Numbered from the stretch's first letter, positions 1 through 8,782 are shown. The stretch: 64,000 nt of DNA from Rhodanobacter thiooxydans (GCF_030291135.1 NZ_CP127409.1:2232001-2296000); one strand, 5' to 3'. Made by a program: numbers and translations. The notes: generated by a model not told the origin, from the letters alone.

Positions 1-458
1 ACGATGCGCGGCTCGCAGCGCACCGGGAAATTTACGGAATTGGCGATGAAGCAGGCGTGGTGCGCGGTTTCGTGCGCCGCCTCGGCCCTGGCCGGATCGC
101 TGGCGGCGCTGATCGTCACCACCGGGTGCAGCACCACTTCGGCGAAGCGGCCACCGTCGCCTTCGGTGACCATCGTGCCTTCGGCGGCGTCGGTGTAGGC
201 CGTCACCACCACGCCGGCTACGGTGGCCATGTGCAGGTAGGACAACATGTGACAGGTCGACAGCGCGGTCACCAGCATGTCCTCCGGATTGTGCCGGGTG
301 GCGTCGCCGCGGAACGACGGATCGGACGAGCCGGCCAGCTCGGCTTTCCCCGCGATGCGGATCACATGGTCGCGGCTGTAGTTGCGATAGCCGTCCGTGC
401 CCGTGCCGAGGTTGCCGGTCCACTCCACGTCGACGCGATAACGATGCTGATGGTTCAC
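1..458 (-). CDS. OsmC family peroxiredoxin-like protein (3' end outside window)
   Basis: Read from a GTG at 458, this frame stays open to the window edge and gives about 152 residues, so only the last few residues are probably missing. It has the two conserved OsmC cysteine contexts, Ser-Thr-Cys-His-Met-Leu-Ser near residue 70 and His-His-Ala-Cys-Phe-Ile-Ala-Asn near residue 135. In this family they form the thiol pair that reduces organic hydroperoxides. The GTG overlaps the stop of the upstream PaiB-like gene as GTGA, which argues for translational coupling and for this start. A second, unrelated-looking OsmC member lies at 57063-57488. The substrate cannot be told from sequence. Confidence 0.85.
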   Translation of the reverse strand, partial: MNHQHRYRVDVEWTGNLGTGTDGYRNYSRDHVIRIAGKAELAGSSDPSFRGDATRHNPEDMLVTALSTCHMLSYLHMATVAGVVVTAYTDAAEGTMVTEGDGGRFAEVVLHPVVTISAASDPARAEAAHETAHHACFIANSVNFPVRCEPRI

Positions 459-1078
459 GGTGCCGACTCCTGCTGGCTGGACATCAGTGTGGCAAGTTCC
501 GCGTCGCCATCGCCGTCGCGCTCGCGCAGGCCGGCGATCACGCCGGCACGGTTGCGCGCGGGATGGTTCTGGCTCAGCTTGAACTTGCCTTCGATGCGCT
601 CGATCGCAACTTCGAGGCCGACGATCGCGCGCAGCGACTTCTCGATATAGTCGTCCGGCGCATCCGTAATCTTCCACGGCTGCGGCTGGCCGGCCTCATG
701 GTGATCGGTCAAGGTTTCCAGCAGGCGACGCAGCCAGGCCGCGTCGTCGATCACCCGCAGGCGGCCATGCACGTGCACCACCGCGTAGTTCCAGGTCGGC
801 ACCTCGCGCCCGGTCTCGTGCTTGCTCGGGTACCAGTTCGGACTGATATAGCCGTCCGGCCCCTGGAACACCAGCAGTACCTCCGCGCCATCCTGTTGGG
901 CCAGTTCGTTGCCGCGGGCGACATGGCCGTGCAGCACGTCGCCGACCAGCTCGAACGGCAGGTGGTTCGCGCCCAGCCCGTTCGCGGTGCGGGTCACCAC
1001 GGTGGCGAACGGGTACGCACGGATCAGTCCGTGCAGGATTTCCAGGCGGGTTTCCGCAAAATACTTCGGCGTATACAC
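455..1078 (-). CDS. FMN-binding negative transcriptional regulator, PaiB family
   Basis: This 207-residue protein begins with a GTG (Met-Tyr-Thr-Pro-Lys-Tyr-Phe), the usual PaiB-family N-terminus. It keeps the family signatures Gly-Ala-Asn-His-Leu-Pro-Phe near residue 36, His-Val-Ala-Arg-Gly-Asn near residue 51 and the Tyr-Ile-Ser-Pro-Asn-Trp-Tyr block near residue 77, parts of a split-barrel flavin-binding fold. PaiB was described in Bacillus as a repressor of sporulation and protease genes, but most homologues are uncharacterised flavin-binding proteins. It starts 6 bases after the argF' stop and overlaps the OsmC gene by 4 bases, so it sits in the middle of a three-gene transcript. Link to arginine synthesis is unknown. 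Confidence 0.85.
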   Translation of the reverse strand: MYTPKYFAETRLEILHGLIRAYPFATVVTRTANGLGANHLPFELVGDVLHGHVARGNELAQQDGAEVLLVFQGPDGYISPNWYPSKHETGREVPTWNYAVVHVHGRLRVIDDAAWLRRLLETLTDHHEAGQPQPWKITDAPDDYIEKSLRAIVGLEVAIERIEGKFKLSQNHPARNRAGVIAGLRERDGDGDAELATLMSSQQESAP

Positions 1079-1084
1079 GAGCGC

Positions 1085-2092
1085 TCAGCCCTGCCCGATC
1101 AACGACGCCATCACCGCCTTCTGCACGTGCAGGCGGTTCTCGGCCTCGTCGATGGCGATGCAATACGGTGCATCCATCACCGCGTCGGTGGCCTTGATGT
1201 TCCGGCGCAGCGGCAGGCAGTGGCTGAACAGGCCGTGGTTGGTCAGCGCCATCTTCGCCTCGTCCACGATGAAATGCTTGCTGGCTTCGCGTACGGGCTT
1301 CTCCTGCTCCCACTTGCCGAAGAACGGCAGCGCGCCCCAGCTCTTGGCGTAGACCACGTCGGCTCCGGCGTAGGCTTCCTCGATGTTGTGGCTGACCTTC
1401 AGCGAGCCGCCGTTCTCCTTCGCGTTCTGGTAGCCGAACTGCATGTAGCGCTCGTCCAGCACGTAGTCCGGCGTGGGGCACAGCAGGGTCACGTCCATGC
1501 CCATCTTGGTGGCGATCAGCAACGCGGAGTTCGCCACTGCGGTGTTCAGCGGCTTCGGATGATAGGTCCAGGTCAGCACGTATTTCTTCTTCGTGAGGTC
1601 ACCCAGGTGCTCCTTCAGCGCCAGCGCGTGGGCCAGCTCCTGGCAGGGGTGGGTGATCGTCTCCATGTTGATCACCGGCACCGTGGCGTACTGCGCGAAG
1701 GCCTTGATCACCTTGTCCTGCCGGTCCACCGCCCAGTCCTGGAACTTCGGGAACGCGCGCACCGCGATCAGGTCGACGTAGCGCGAAAGCACCCGCGCCA
1801 CCTCGGCGATGTGCTCCTCGGTGTCGCCGTCCATCACGCTGCCGACCTCGAACTCGATCGGCCACGCGTCCTTGCCCGGCGACAGCACGATCGCATGCCC
1901 GCCGAGGTGGAACGCGCCCAGCTCGAAGCTGGTACGGGTGCGCATCGACGGATTGAAGAACAGCAGCGCGATGGATTTGCCAGCCAGTTGCTGGCCGCGC
2001 GGTGAGCGCTTGAACGCGGCGGCCTGCTCCAGCAGTGCGTCGATCTCGGCGCGGCTGTAATCCTGGGTGGTGATGAAGTGGCGAATGGTCAT
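1085..2092 (-). CDS. argF': N-acetylornithine carbamoyltransferase
   Basis: The 335-residue product transfers a carbamoyl group to N-acetylornithine, the arginine route used by Xanthomonas instead of ornithine carbamoylation. The carbamoyl-phosphate motif Ser-Met-Arg-Thr-Arg-Thr lies near residue 50, followed by Thr-His-Pro-Cys-Gln-Glu and His-Cys-Leu-Pro-Leu-Arg-Arg. The stretch Pro-Phe-Phe-Gly-Lys-Trp-Glu and the overall pattern match the acetylornithine enzyme rather than ordinary ArgF. The lysine after the His-Cys-Leu-Pro block is in the region reported to be carboxylated in the Xanthomonas enzyme. The start is set at Met-Thr-Ile-Arg-His-Phe; a longer reading would add 28 residues with no family match. 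No other arginine gene is in the window. Confidence 0.95.
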   Translation of the reverse strand: MTIRHFITTQDYSRAEIDALLEQAAAFKRSPRGQQLAGKSIALLFFNPSMRTRTSFELGAFHLGGHAIVLSPGKDAWPIEFEVGSVMDGDTEEHIAEVARVLSRYVDLIAVRAFPKFQDWAVDRQDKVIKAFAQYATVPVINMETITHPCQELAHALALKEHLGDLTKKKYVLTWTYHPKPLNTAVANSALLIATKMGMDVTLLCPTPDYVLDERYMQFGYQNAKENGGSLKVSHNIEEAYAGADVVYAKSWGALPFFGKWEQEKPVREASKHFIVDEAKMALTNHGLFSHCLPLRRNIKATDAVMDAPYCIAIDEAENRLHVQKAVMASLIGQG

Positions 2093-2175
2093 GGAGTCAG
2101 GCCCTTGCTCTTCTTTGACTGGATCCGGCCATGGATGCCGGAATTTAGTGGATGTACCCGCGTGAAAAACCAACA

Positions 2176-2203
2176 AAAAACCCGGCGCGATGGCCGGGTT
2201 TTT
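2176..2203. terminator. Bidirectional Rho-independent terminator
   Basis: Stem CCCGGC (2181-2186) and GCCGGG (2193-2198) with a 6-base loop, extended by A-run 2176-2180 and T-run 2199-2203, so it can work in both directions. It lies in the 370-base gap between argF' and the glycine-zipper gene and probably ends minus-strand transcripts from the latter. Apart from this and the hairpin at 2416-2443 I see no gene in the gap. Confidence 0.75.
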
Positions 2204-2415
2204 CGTCGATGCACAAGAAACGCGTGCGACTGCCTACCCGGCCGAATATCCATCCAGCGGTCGGCGCGCACGCGACGTCATGCCAGCAGCCGCGCGGGCG
2301 CTGGTCAGTACGGTGGCGGTATAGACGGCTGAAGACATGCAGATTCCAGGTGACGAGTGCACATGATGGCGGCAATTTCGCTGCCATGCAACAAAAAAAT
2401 CAGATCCGGAAACGA

Positions 2416-2443
2416 CAGTGCCGTCCACCGGTGGGCGGCACTG
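2416..2443 (-). terminator. Long perfect-arm hairpin after the glycine-zipper gene
   Basis: Two 14-base arms (2416-2429 and 2430-2443) are complementary with a single G-T pair and no spacer, ending 19 bases past the stop of the glycine-zipper gene. On the minus strand a run of seven T follows only after about 17 further bases. It is therefore a transcript-end or stabilising hairpin rather than a textbook terminator. Confidence 0.45.
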
Positions 2444-2462
2444 CTGAGCGGCGAGGGCGTCC

Positions 2463-2996
2463 TCAGTCGGCCGGGTCGACCCTGACGCGTACGCGCAGGC
2501 GCTCGCCCGGGTCGTAGCTCAGGCGCGAGGTGTAGACCTCGCCGCGGTAGCGGTATTCCACGTCGTAGCCGATGATCCGGCGCTGCTCGCTGACCGAGTT
2601 GACCTGGCGGCAGTCGGTCTGGGTGCTCTCGTATTCGCTGCCACGGCTGGACACCCGGTTGCCCACCGCGCCGCCAGCCACGGCACCCACGACGGTGGCG
2701 GCCTTGCGCCCGTCACCCTTGCCCACGGTGTTGCCCAGCACGCCGCCGATCACGGCACCCAGCACCGTGCCGGCCGTGCTGTTGCCGCCCTCGCGACGCA
2801 CCACCGGCTGCTCGTAGCATTCCTGCCGTGGCACTTCGGTGCGGGTAACGCCTTGCACCGGGTCGGCCCGCAGCACGTCGGCCCAGCCGTAGTGGGTGTT
2901 GTCATCGGCATTGGCATTGGCGTAACGCCCATCCTGGGCGTAGGCGCCTGTGGCCATCACGGCGAGTACCAGTGCGGAAAGCCATGGCTTGGTCAT
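2463..2996 (-). CDS. Glycine-zipper 2TM domain envelope protein
   Basis: The 177-residue product has a signal peptide (Met-Thr-Lys-Pro-Trp-Leu ... Ala-Tyr-Ala, cut near residue 18). It also has a glycine-zipper block around residues 85-125 with repeated Gly-Ala-Val-Ile-Gly-Gly and Gly-Ala-Val-Ala-Gly-Gly segments, as in the Rickettsia 17-kDa surface antigen and YmgG/SlyB-type proteins. Such proteins sit in or near the outer membrane; specific roles are mostly unknown. The start is fixed by a strong GGAGG 7 bases upstream. The C-terminus is hydrophilic and rich in Tyr and Arg (Tyr-Arg-Tyr-Arg-Gly-Glu), typical of this family in Xanthomonads. It is transcribed divergently from cysS. Confidence 0.85.
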   Translation of the reverse strand: MTKPWLSALVLAVMATGAYAQDGRYANANADDNTHYGWADVLRADPVQGVTRTEVPRQECYEQPVVRREGGNSTAGTVLGAVIGGVLGNTVGKGDGRKAATVVGAVAGGAVGNRVSSRGSEYESTQTDCRQVNSVSEQRRIIGYDVEYRYRGEVYTSRLSYDPGERLRVRVRVDPAD

Positions 2997-3186
2997 GGCG
3001 ACCTCCAAAAATTCAGGACTGCGGGCGCGCTTGCGCGCGTACTGGCAGCATTCCAGCAAATTAACGCTGAATACACGCTTAGAACCCGCCCCGGCAGGGC
3101 TTGCAGGACTCGGCCACTTACACCTTGTTAAGATGCCGGGCTGGCTGCGCCCTGCCCTGCGCAGCCCCAAGCCGCGGATTCCATCG

Positions 3187-4557
3187 ATGCCGATATCGCT
3201 CTACAACAGCCTGACCCGCCGCACCGAACCGTTCGCCCCGCTCGACCCCGAGCGCGTGACGATGTACCTGTGCGGCCCCACCGTCTACAACTACGTGCAT
3301 ATCGGCAACGCGCGCGGGCCGGTGGTGTTCGACGTGCTGGTGCGGCTGCTGCGCCGGCATTACCCGCAGGTGCGGTACGCCCGCAACATCACCGACGTCG
3401 ACGACAAGATCAACACTGCCGCTCAGCAACAGGGTGTGCCGATCGGTGCGATCACCGAACGCTTCGCGCAGGCGTACCGTGAGGACATGGCCGGGCTCGG
3501 CGTAGCGCCGCCGGATGTCGAGCCGCACGCCACCACCCACATCGGCCCGATCATCACCATGATCGAAAATCTGCTGGACGGCGGGCACGCCTACACCGCC
3601 GAAGGCCACGTGCTGTTCGACGTCGGCTCGTTCCCGGCCTACGGCGAGCTGTCCGGTCGCAACCCTGAGGAACTGATCGCCGGTGCCCGCGTCGAGGTGG
3701 CACCGTACAAGCGCAACGCCGGCGATTTCGTGCTGTGGAAACCATCCACGCCCGAACTGCCCGGCTGGGACAGCCCGTGGGGCCGCGGCCGTCCGGGCTG
3801 GCACATCGAGTGTTCGGCGATGAGCGCGGCACACCTGGGCGACACCATCGACATCCATGCCGGCGGCATCGACCTGCTGTTCCCGCACCACGAGAACGAG
3901 ATCGCCCAGTCCACCTGCGCGCACGGCGGCAAGGTGTTCGCGCGCTGGTGGATGCACAACGGCATGCTCACCTTCGATGGCCGCAAGATGTCCAAGTCGC
4001 TGGGTAACGTGCTGCTGGTGCATGAGCTGCTGCAGCTGTACCCGCCCGAGGCACTGCGCCTGCGCCTGCTGAGCGGCCACTACCGGCAGCCGCTGGACTG
4101 GTCGGAAGCCGCAATCACCCAGGCAGGCAGCACGCTGGACGGCTGGTATCGCGTGCTGCGCGACCTGGCCGCGGTCGAGCTGCCGGCTGGCGAACTGCCG
4201 GTACCAGAGCGCATCGAGGCAGCCCTGTGCGACGACCTCAACACGCCGCAGGCGCTGGCCGAGCTGTCCGTGCTGGCGGACGCGGCGCGCCAGTCCGGCA
4301 GCGCCGAGGCGAAAGCCGACCTGCTCGGCGGCGGCGCCCTGCTCGGCCTGCTGCAACAGGATCCGCAAGCCTGGTTCCGGCGCGGCGAGGACACGGTCGA
4401 CGCGGCTTACGTCGAGGATCTGCTGCAACAGCGCCAGGCTGCCCGCGCCGCCCGCGATTTCGCCCGCGCCGATGCGATCCGCGACGAACTGGCGGCCATG
4501 CACATCGCGATCGAGGACGGTGCCCAGGGCACGCGCTGGAGCATCGCCAAGCCGTGA
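3187..4557 (+). CDS. cysS: Cysteinyl-tRNA synthetase
   Basis: A 457-residue class I aminoacyl-tRNA synthetase that charges tRNA-Cys, of normal family length. The first zinc cysteine is in Met-Tyr-Leu-Cys-Gly-Pro-Thr-Val-Tyr near residue 24, followed by the HIGH-type His-Ile-Gly-Asn. The remaining zinc ligands are in Glu-Cys-Ser-Ala-Met-Ser and His-His-Glu-Asn-Glu-Ile-Ala-Gln. The KMSKS loop is present as Arg-Lys-Met-Ser-Lys-Ser-Leu-Gly-Asn near residue 265. The start is the ATG of Met-Pro-Ile-Ser-Leu-Tyr-Asn-Ser; the upstream extension of the frame overlaps the divergent promoter region and is not conserved in style. Confidence 0.97.
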   Translation: MPISLYNSLTRRTEPFAPLDPERVTMYLCGPTVYNYVHIGNARGPVVFDVLVRLLRRHYPQVRYARNITDVDDKINTAAQQQGVPIGAITERFAQAYREDMAGLGVAPPDVEPHATTHIGPIITMIENLLDGGHAYTAEGHVLFDVGSFPAYGELSGRNPEELIAGARVEVAPYKRNAGDFVLWKPSTPELPGWDSPWGRGRPGWHIECSAMSAAHLGDTIDIHAGGIDLLFPHHENEIAQSTCAHGGKVFARWWMHNGMLTFDGRKMSKSLGNVLLVHELLQLYPPEALRLRLLSGHYRQPLDWSEAAITQAGSTLDGWYRVLRDLAAVELPAGELPVPERIEAALCDDLNTPQALAELSVLADAARQSGSAEAKADLLGGGALLGLLQQDPQAWFRRGEDTVDAAYVEDLLQQRQAARAARDFARADAIRDELAAMHIAIEDGAQGTRWSIAKP

Positions 4558-4621
4558 CGCAAATGCAGGAGCGCACCCTGCGCATTTCATTTCCCGCCCC
4601 GCCCCGCGCGATAATGAGTGC

Positions 4622-5056
4622 ATGAACGCCACCGCCACTACCAGCGCCGAGCAGGTGCAGCAGGAGATCGCCGAGGAATTCGCCTTCCTCGGTGACTGGA
4701 CTGAACGCTACCAGTACCTGATCGATCTCGGCCGGCAGCTGCCGCCGCTCCCGGACGAGTACAAGACCGAGGCGTACCGTGTGCACGGCTGCCAGTCGAT
4801 GGTCTGGCTGGTGCCCAGTGGCGATGCGTCGAAGATGCACTTCGAGGCGATCAGCGATTCGGCGATCGTGTCCGGCCTGATCGCCCTGGTGTTGCGTGTC
4901 TATTCCGACCGCCCCGCGGCAGAGATTCTCGCCACCGAGCCGGCCTTCATCGGCACGATCGGCCTGGCCAAGCATCTCTCGCCGACCCGCTCGAACGGTT
5001 TGGCCGCGATGCTGGCCAAGCTGAAGGGCTACGCCGCCGCGGCAGGCACAAGCTGA
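4622..5056 (+). CDS. sufE: SufE family cysteine desulfuration protein
   Basis: A 144-residue sulfur-acceptor protein that takes persulfide sulfur from a cysteine desulfurase (SufS/CsdA) and passes it to Fe-S scaffold proteins. The active cysteine is in Val-His-Gly-Cys-Gln-Ser near residue 59, with the family's Leu-Leu-Ile-Asp-Leu-Gly-like N-terminal helix (Tyr-Leu-Ile-Asp-Leu-Gly-Arg) and the C-terminal Leu-Ser-Pro-Thr-Arg-Ser-Asn-Gly motif. It follows cysS by 64 bases on the same strand. No sufBCDS genes are nearby, so it is either a stand-alone SufE or a CsdE-type partner. Confidence 0.92.
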   Translation: MNATATTSAEQVQQEIAEEFAFLGDWTERYQYLIDLGRQLPPLPDEYKTEAYRVHGCQSMVWLVPSGDASKMHFEAISDSAIVSGLIALVLRVYSDRPAAEILATEPAFIGTIGLAKHLSPTRSNGLAAMLAKLKGYAAAAGTS

Positions 5057-5159
5057 CCGCACGAAGCCGAAACGCCACGCGCCTTTCGACCTCTTCGCAG
5101 CTGCCTGCAAACCGCAACGGTGCCCGCCGCGCACCGCACGGCGTCAATTCAGTGCAGTG

Positions 5160-5193
5160 TTGACACTTTACGTTCAAATGAGAATAATTCTCA
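5160..5193 (+). promoter_or_regulatory. Sigma-70 promoter with overlapping Fur box
   Basis: A perfect -35 TTGACA (5160-5165) is followed after 17 bases by AATAAT (5183-5188), one mismatch from TATAAT. The perfect 7-1-7 palindrome TGAGAATAATTCTCA (5179-5193) covers the -10. This matches the Fur operator pattern, and repressor bound there would block RNA polymerase. The receptor gene starts 163 bases downstream of the palindrome. Confidence 0.85.
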
Positions 5194-5355
5194 ACATCGT
5201 TGCTGACCATTCCCGGCCAGCAACGATGAAAGCGCTCCATCCGTTCGCCGCGGCCTGATCCCGCCAGCGCCACGCCGGCCCGGCGCCATCCCTTGTGTGC
5301 TCGTCGCGTCCCCCGCGAGGGATGTGCGTGGCCCACTGTTGCCCAGGATTCCTCC

Positions 5356-7452
5356 ATGCGCCTGCTGCCTCTCTCCCTCGCCCTGCTCGCCATCCTGGGC
5401 TCGCCCCGGGCCTTTGCCGACGCTTCCGCCGACCAGGCCAAACTGCTGCCCGGCGTCAACGTGCAGGCCACGCATCCCGGCGATTACCGCGTGCCGGACG
5501 CCACCAGCGCCACCAGGATCGACGCCGCCCTGCGCGACGTGCCGCAGACGGTGAACGTGGTGCCGGCCAGCGTGCTGCGCGACCAGCACGCCACGTCGAT
5601 CCAGGATGCACTGAAGAACGTGCCCGGCGTCGGTTTCTCGACCGGTGACGGCCAGCGCGACCAGGTTTCCATCCGCGGCTTCACCGCCATCGCGGACCAG
5701 TTTGTCGACGGCCTGCGCGACGACGCGTTGTACTTCCGCGACCTCTCCAACATCGAGCGCATCGAGGTGCTGAAGGGGCCGGCGTCGGTGCTGTACGGAC
5801 GCGGCTCGTCGGGCGGCCTGATCAATCGCATCACCCGGCAGCCGGGCACCGATGGCGGCCAGCTCGCACTCAGCTATGGCAGCTGGGCCGATCGTCGCGG
5901 CGAGCTGGACATCGGCCGGCGCTTCGGCGACGCCGGCAGCGCGTGGCGCCTCACCGGCGCGATCGAGGATGCCAACGGCTATCGCGACCCGCAGTTCCTC
6001 AATCGCCGCGCCGTGGCTCCCTCGGTGCTGCTGCGTCCCGGCAGCAACACCACGCTGCTGCTGCAGGCCGATTACCTGAAGGACCGCCGCGTCACCGATT
6101 TCGGCATTCCGGCCTGGCACGGGCGCCCGGTCGACGTGCCGAGGGGAACCTACTACGGCGCGGCCAATGCGCGCGATGTCGACACCAGCGAGTCGACGGT
6201 GAGCTCGACCACGGCGACCCTGACCCACGCCTTCAGCGACGACCTGACGCTGCGCAACGCCACGCGCTGGTACGACTACAAGCTCGACCGCAACAACACG
6301 CTGCCGGGCAGCGTCAACGAGAACGCGCGAACCGTTTCGCTCAACCGCTCCAACGTGGACCGACACGAGCACGGCTGGTTCAACCAGACCGAACTCAGCC
6401 AGCATCTGGCCGGCGACACGCTCAGCCATGAGCTGCTCTACGGCCTGGAGCTGGGGCGGCAGGACAAGGCCCAGCTCAATCGCAGCGCCAGTGGCGTGGC
6501 CATGGTCGACCTGTTCCATCCGGTGCTGCCGGTACTGCCGCTGCAGGTGGCTCGCGCGCCGGCTGCCGACAACCTCGGCATCTTCGACACCAGCGCCGTC
6601 TACCTGCAGGATCTGCTGAGCCTGGGCTCGCAGTGGAAAGCCCTGCTGGGCGTGCGCTACGACCGCTTCCGCCAACGGACGGAAAACCATCTGCCGGGCC
6701 AGCGGAACCTCGCGCGCACCGACAAGGTACTGAGTCCGCGCGTGGGCGTGGTCTGGCAGCCTTCGGCCATGCAGTCCTACTACGTGTCCTGGAGTCGTTC
6801 GTTCCAGCCGTCCGGCGAGGCGTTCGCTCTCGCGGCGAGCAATGCGGACATCGCCCCCGAGCGCACGCACAACACCGAGGTCGGGGCGAAATACGACCTG
6901 CTGGACGGGCGCGTCACCTTCAACGCCGCGATCTTCGAGCTGGAGCGCAGCGGCATCAAGGCCACCGATCCGGTCACGCAGAAAGTGCTGCCGATCGGCA
7001 CGCAACGCACGCGTGGCGTCGAGCTCAGCGCTGCCGCGGACCTGACGGATGGCTGGCGCCTGCTCGCCGGCTACGCCTTGCTGGATGCACGCGTCACCCG
7101 TTCCGTGGCGATGGACGCCGGGCGCCCTGTGCAGGGCAAGCGCGCCACCCTCACTCCCCGCAACAGCGGCAACCTGTGGGTCACCCGCGCGTTCGCGGAG
7201 CACTGGCAGCTGGGCGGCGGCCTGAACCTGGTCGGTGCGCGACAGGCCAACCCGGGCAACACGGTGACCCTGCCCGGCTACGTGACCGCCGACCTCATGG
7301 CGCAGTACCGCACCGGGCCGCTCTCGCTGCAGCTCAACCTGACCAACCTGTTCGACACGCGCTACATCGTGTCCGCCCACGGCACCAGCCCGAACCTCAA
7401 CCTGCCGGGCGCACCGCGTGGCGCGAACCTCACCCTGCACTACCAGTTCTAG
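5356..7452 (+). CDS. TonB-dependent siderophore receptor (Fiu/catecholate type)
   Basis: A 698-residue outer-membrane receptor. A signal peptide ends near residue 22 (Ala-Phe-Ala-Asp-Ala). The plug domain follows with Asp-Val-Pro-Gln-Thr-Val-Asn-Val-Val-Pro near residue 55, Ile-Arg-Gly-Phe and Val-Leu-Lys-Gly-Pro-Ala-Ser-Val-Leu-Tyr-Gly-Arg-Gly near residue 140. A 22-strand-type barrel ends in the aromatic Tyr-Gln-Phe. The plug pattern is closest to ferric-catecholate receptors such as Fiu, but the ligand is inference. The Fur-box promoter upstream makes iron-starvation induction likely. The start is set by the signal peptide. No TonB, ExbB or siderophore biosynthesis genes are nearby. Confidence 0.92.
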   Translation: MRLLPLSLALLAILGSPRAFADASADQAKLLPGVNVQATHPGDYRVPDATSATRIDAALRDVPQTVNVVPASVLRDQHATSIQDALKNVPGVGFSTGDGQRDQVSIRGFTAIADQFVDGLRDDALYFRDLSNIERIEVLKGPASVLYGRGSSGGLINRITRQPGTDGGQLALSYGSWADRRGELDIGRRFGDAGSAWRLTGAIEDANGYRDPQFLNRRAVAPSVLLRPGSNTTLLLQADYLKDRRVTDFGIPAWHGRPVDVPRGTYYGAANARDVDTSESTVSSTTATLTHAFSDDLTLRNATRWYDYKLDRNNTLPGSVNENARTVSLNRSNVDRHEHGWFNQTELSQHLAGDTLSHELLYGLELGRQDKAQLNRSASGVAMVDLFHPVLPVLPLQVARAPAADNLGIFDTSAVYLQDLLSLGSQWKALLGVRYDRFRQRTENHLPGQRNLARTDKVLSPRVGVVWQPSAMQSYYVSWSRSFQPSGEAFALAASNADIAPERTHNTEVGAKYDLLDGRVTFNAAIFELERSGIKATDPVTQKVLPIGTQRTRGVELSAAADLTDGWRLLAGYALLDARVTRSVAMDAGRPVQGKRATLTPRNSGNLWVTRAFAEHWQLGGGLNLVGARQANPGNTVTLPGYVTADLMAQYRTGPLSLQLNLTNLFDTRYIVSAHGTSPNLNLPGAPRGANLTLHYQF

Positions 7453-7474
7453 CGTCGAGCCCGCCCGAAAAAAA

Positions 7475-7508
7475 CAAAACCCCCGAGCCACGAGGCGCGG
7501 GGGTTTTG
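7475..7508. terminator. Bidirectional Rho-independent terminator
   Basis: A perfect 11-base stem CAAAACCCCCG (7475-7485) and CGGGGGTTTTG (7498-7508) with a 12-base loop. It sits between the convergent receptor gene and dksA and can serve both. Confidence 0.85.
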
Positions 7509-7563
7509 TTGATGGTAGATGCGGACAACGACGCCGTCCCCGGCCGCAGGGATGGCGCTTCGC

Positions 7564-8748
7564 TCAGTCGCCCATCTGCTTCTGCAGGTGCTCGCGACGC
7601 TCCTGCGCATCCAGCGACAGCGTGGCGATCGGGCGCGCGTCGAGGCGGTCGACGCCGATTTCCTCGTCGGTCTCCTCGCAAAAGCCGTAGCTGCCCTCCT
7701 CGATCCGGCGCAGCGCCTTGTCGATCTTGGAGATCAGCTTGCGGTAGCGGTCACGGGTGCGCAGCTCCAGCGAATTCTCGGTTTCGCGGGTGGCGCGCTC
7801 GGCCTCGTCGCCGACGTCGCGCACTTCCTCGCGCAGGTTGTCCATGGTCTGGCGCGACTCTTCCACCAGCTGGTCGCGCCAGTCACGCAGCTTGTTGCGG
7901 AAGTAGGCCAGGTGCATCGGGTTCATGTACTCCTCGCTCGGCGAGGGGTGATAACCCTTGGGCAACGTGATGTTGCTGGTGGACGGCAGCGCATATCGCC
8001 CGTCTTCGCGGGTGATGCCGTTGTCGAGTTTCTTTGCAGCGGATTTATTCATTGAGGACGACGAGTTTTTCTGATTTTTGTGGGAAGAGGCATGGCCCGC
8101 GGCGGCTGGGGCTGCGCGCGGTATCACCATGGCGGTGGCACTCGCCACCTTGCCCTTGAACAGGGCGCTGGCGGGTGCCGGGGATACGCTTTTGACGACC
8201 ACCGCTGCCGGCTTGGCAACGGGTTTCGACGCCAGCCTGGCTGCTGGTTTGGCGGCCGGCGGGGTCGGCCTGGCCGTCGGCTTCGCGGCATGCTTCGCCA
8301 CGTGTTTGGCCGGTGCTGCTTTTTTGGCGACCACCCTGGTCACTGGCTTCGCTGCCGGTTTCGCGGCGGCACCACTCCTGGGTTTGGTGTTCTTGACGGC
8401 AGCCTTCTTGACGGCAGCCTTCTTCACGATGGCCTTCTTCGGTACGGGCTTCTTCGCGGCGACTTTCCTGGACGCCACCTTTTTCACGGCGGCTTTCTTC
8501 ACAACTACCTTCTTCACGGTGGGCTTCTTCACGGGCGACTTGGCGACGACTTTCTTGGCCGCGGGCCTGGCGACTGGCCTCCTTGCAGCGGCCTGCTTGG
8601 CGACAGCCTTTTTCGGCGCAGCCTTGCCGACACTCTTCACGATCCGCCCCCTGCCGCCAGCCGCCTTCACCTTGGCGGCCTTGATCCCTGCCGGAGACTT
8701 GCCTTTCTGCGCCTTGGCAGCGGTCGAACTACGCGTCGTTTTCGCCAT
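7564..8748 (-). CDS. dksA: RNA polymerase-binding protein DksA with Lys/Ala-rich N-terminal extension
   Basis: The C-terminal 150 or so residues are DksA. There is a coiled-coil with Asn-Lys-Leu-Arg-Asp-Trp-Arg and Asp-Glu-Ala-Glu-Arg-Ala-Thr near its tip, then Gly-Ser-Tyr-Gly-Phe-Cys-Glu-Glu-Thr. DksA binds the secondary channel of RNA polymerase and with ppGpp mediates the stringent response. Three of the four zinc cysteines are replaced (Cys-Glu-Glu-Thr-Asp, Leu-Ser-Leu-Asp-Ala), so it should be zinc-independent. The first 240 residues are a low-complexity Lys/Ala/Pro/Val tail like histone H1, with repeated Lys-Lys-Ala-Ala-Val-Lys units, known in Xanthomonad DksA annotations. A GAAGGG lies just upstream of the ATG. 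A shorter product from an internal Met near 8053 is possible but has no clear ribosome site. Confidence 0.92.
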   Translation of the reverse strand: MAKTTRSSTAAKAQKGKSPAGIKAAKVKAAGGRGRIVKSVGKAAPKKAVAKQAAARRPVARPAAKKVVAKSPVKKPTVKKVVVKKAAVKKVASRKVAAKKPVPKKAIVKKAAVKKAAVKNTKPRSGAAAKPAAKPVTRVVAKKAAPAKHVAKHAAKPTARPTPPAAKPAARLASKPVAKPAAVVVKSVSPAPASALFKGKVASATAMVIPRAAPAAAGHASSHKNQKNSSSSMNKSAAKKLDNGITREDGRYALPSTSNITLPKGYHPSPSEEYMNPMHLAYFRNKLRDWRDQLVEESRQTMDNLREEVRDVGDEAERATRETENSLELRTRDRYRKLISKIDKALRRIEEGSYGFCEETDEEIGVDRLDARPIATLSLDAQERREHLQKQMGD

Positions 8749-8782
8749 ATCCCTTCACCGTTTTTGGCCGTGGCGGCCGGGT

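Noticed and set aside
2093..2462. Small open frames in the gap between argF' and the glycine-zipper gene
   Set aside because: They cross terminators and palindromes, lack ribosome sites, and their products look random.
5191..7491. A 766-codon open frame on the minus strand opposite the TonB receptor
   Set aside because: It mirrors the receptor gene, has His/Gln/Val-biased composition typical of antisense frames in GC-rich DNA, and has no domain or ribosome site.
8100..8720. Repeated short units that might suggest a CRISPR or minisatellite
   Set aside because: They are codon-phased Lys/Ala/Val repeats inside dksA, with no constant repeat length or spacers.
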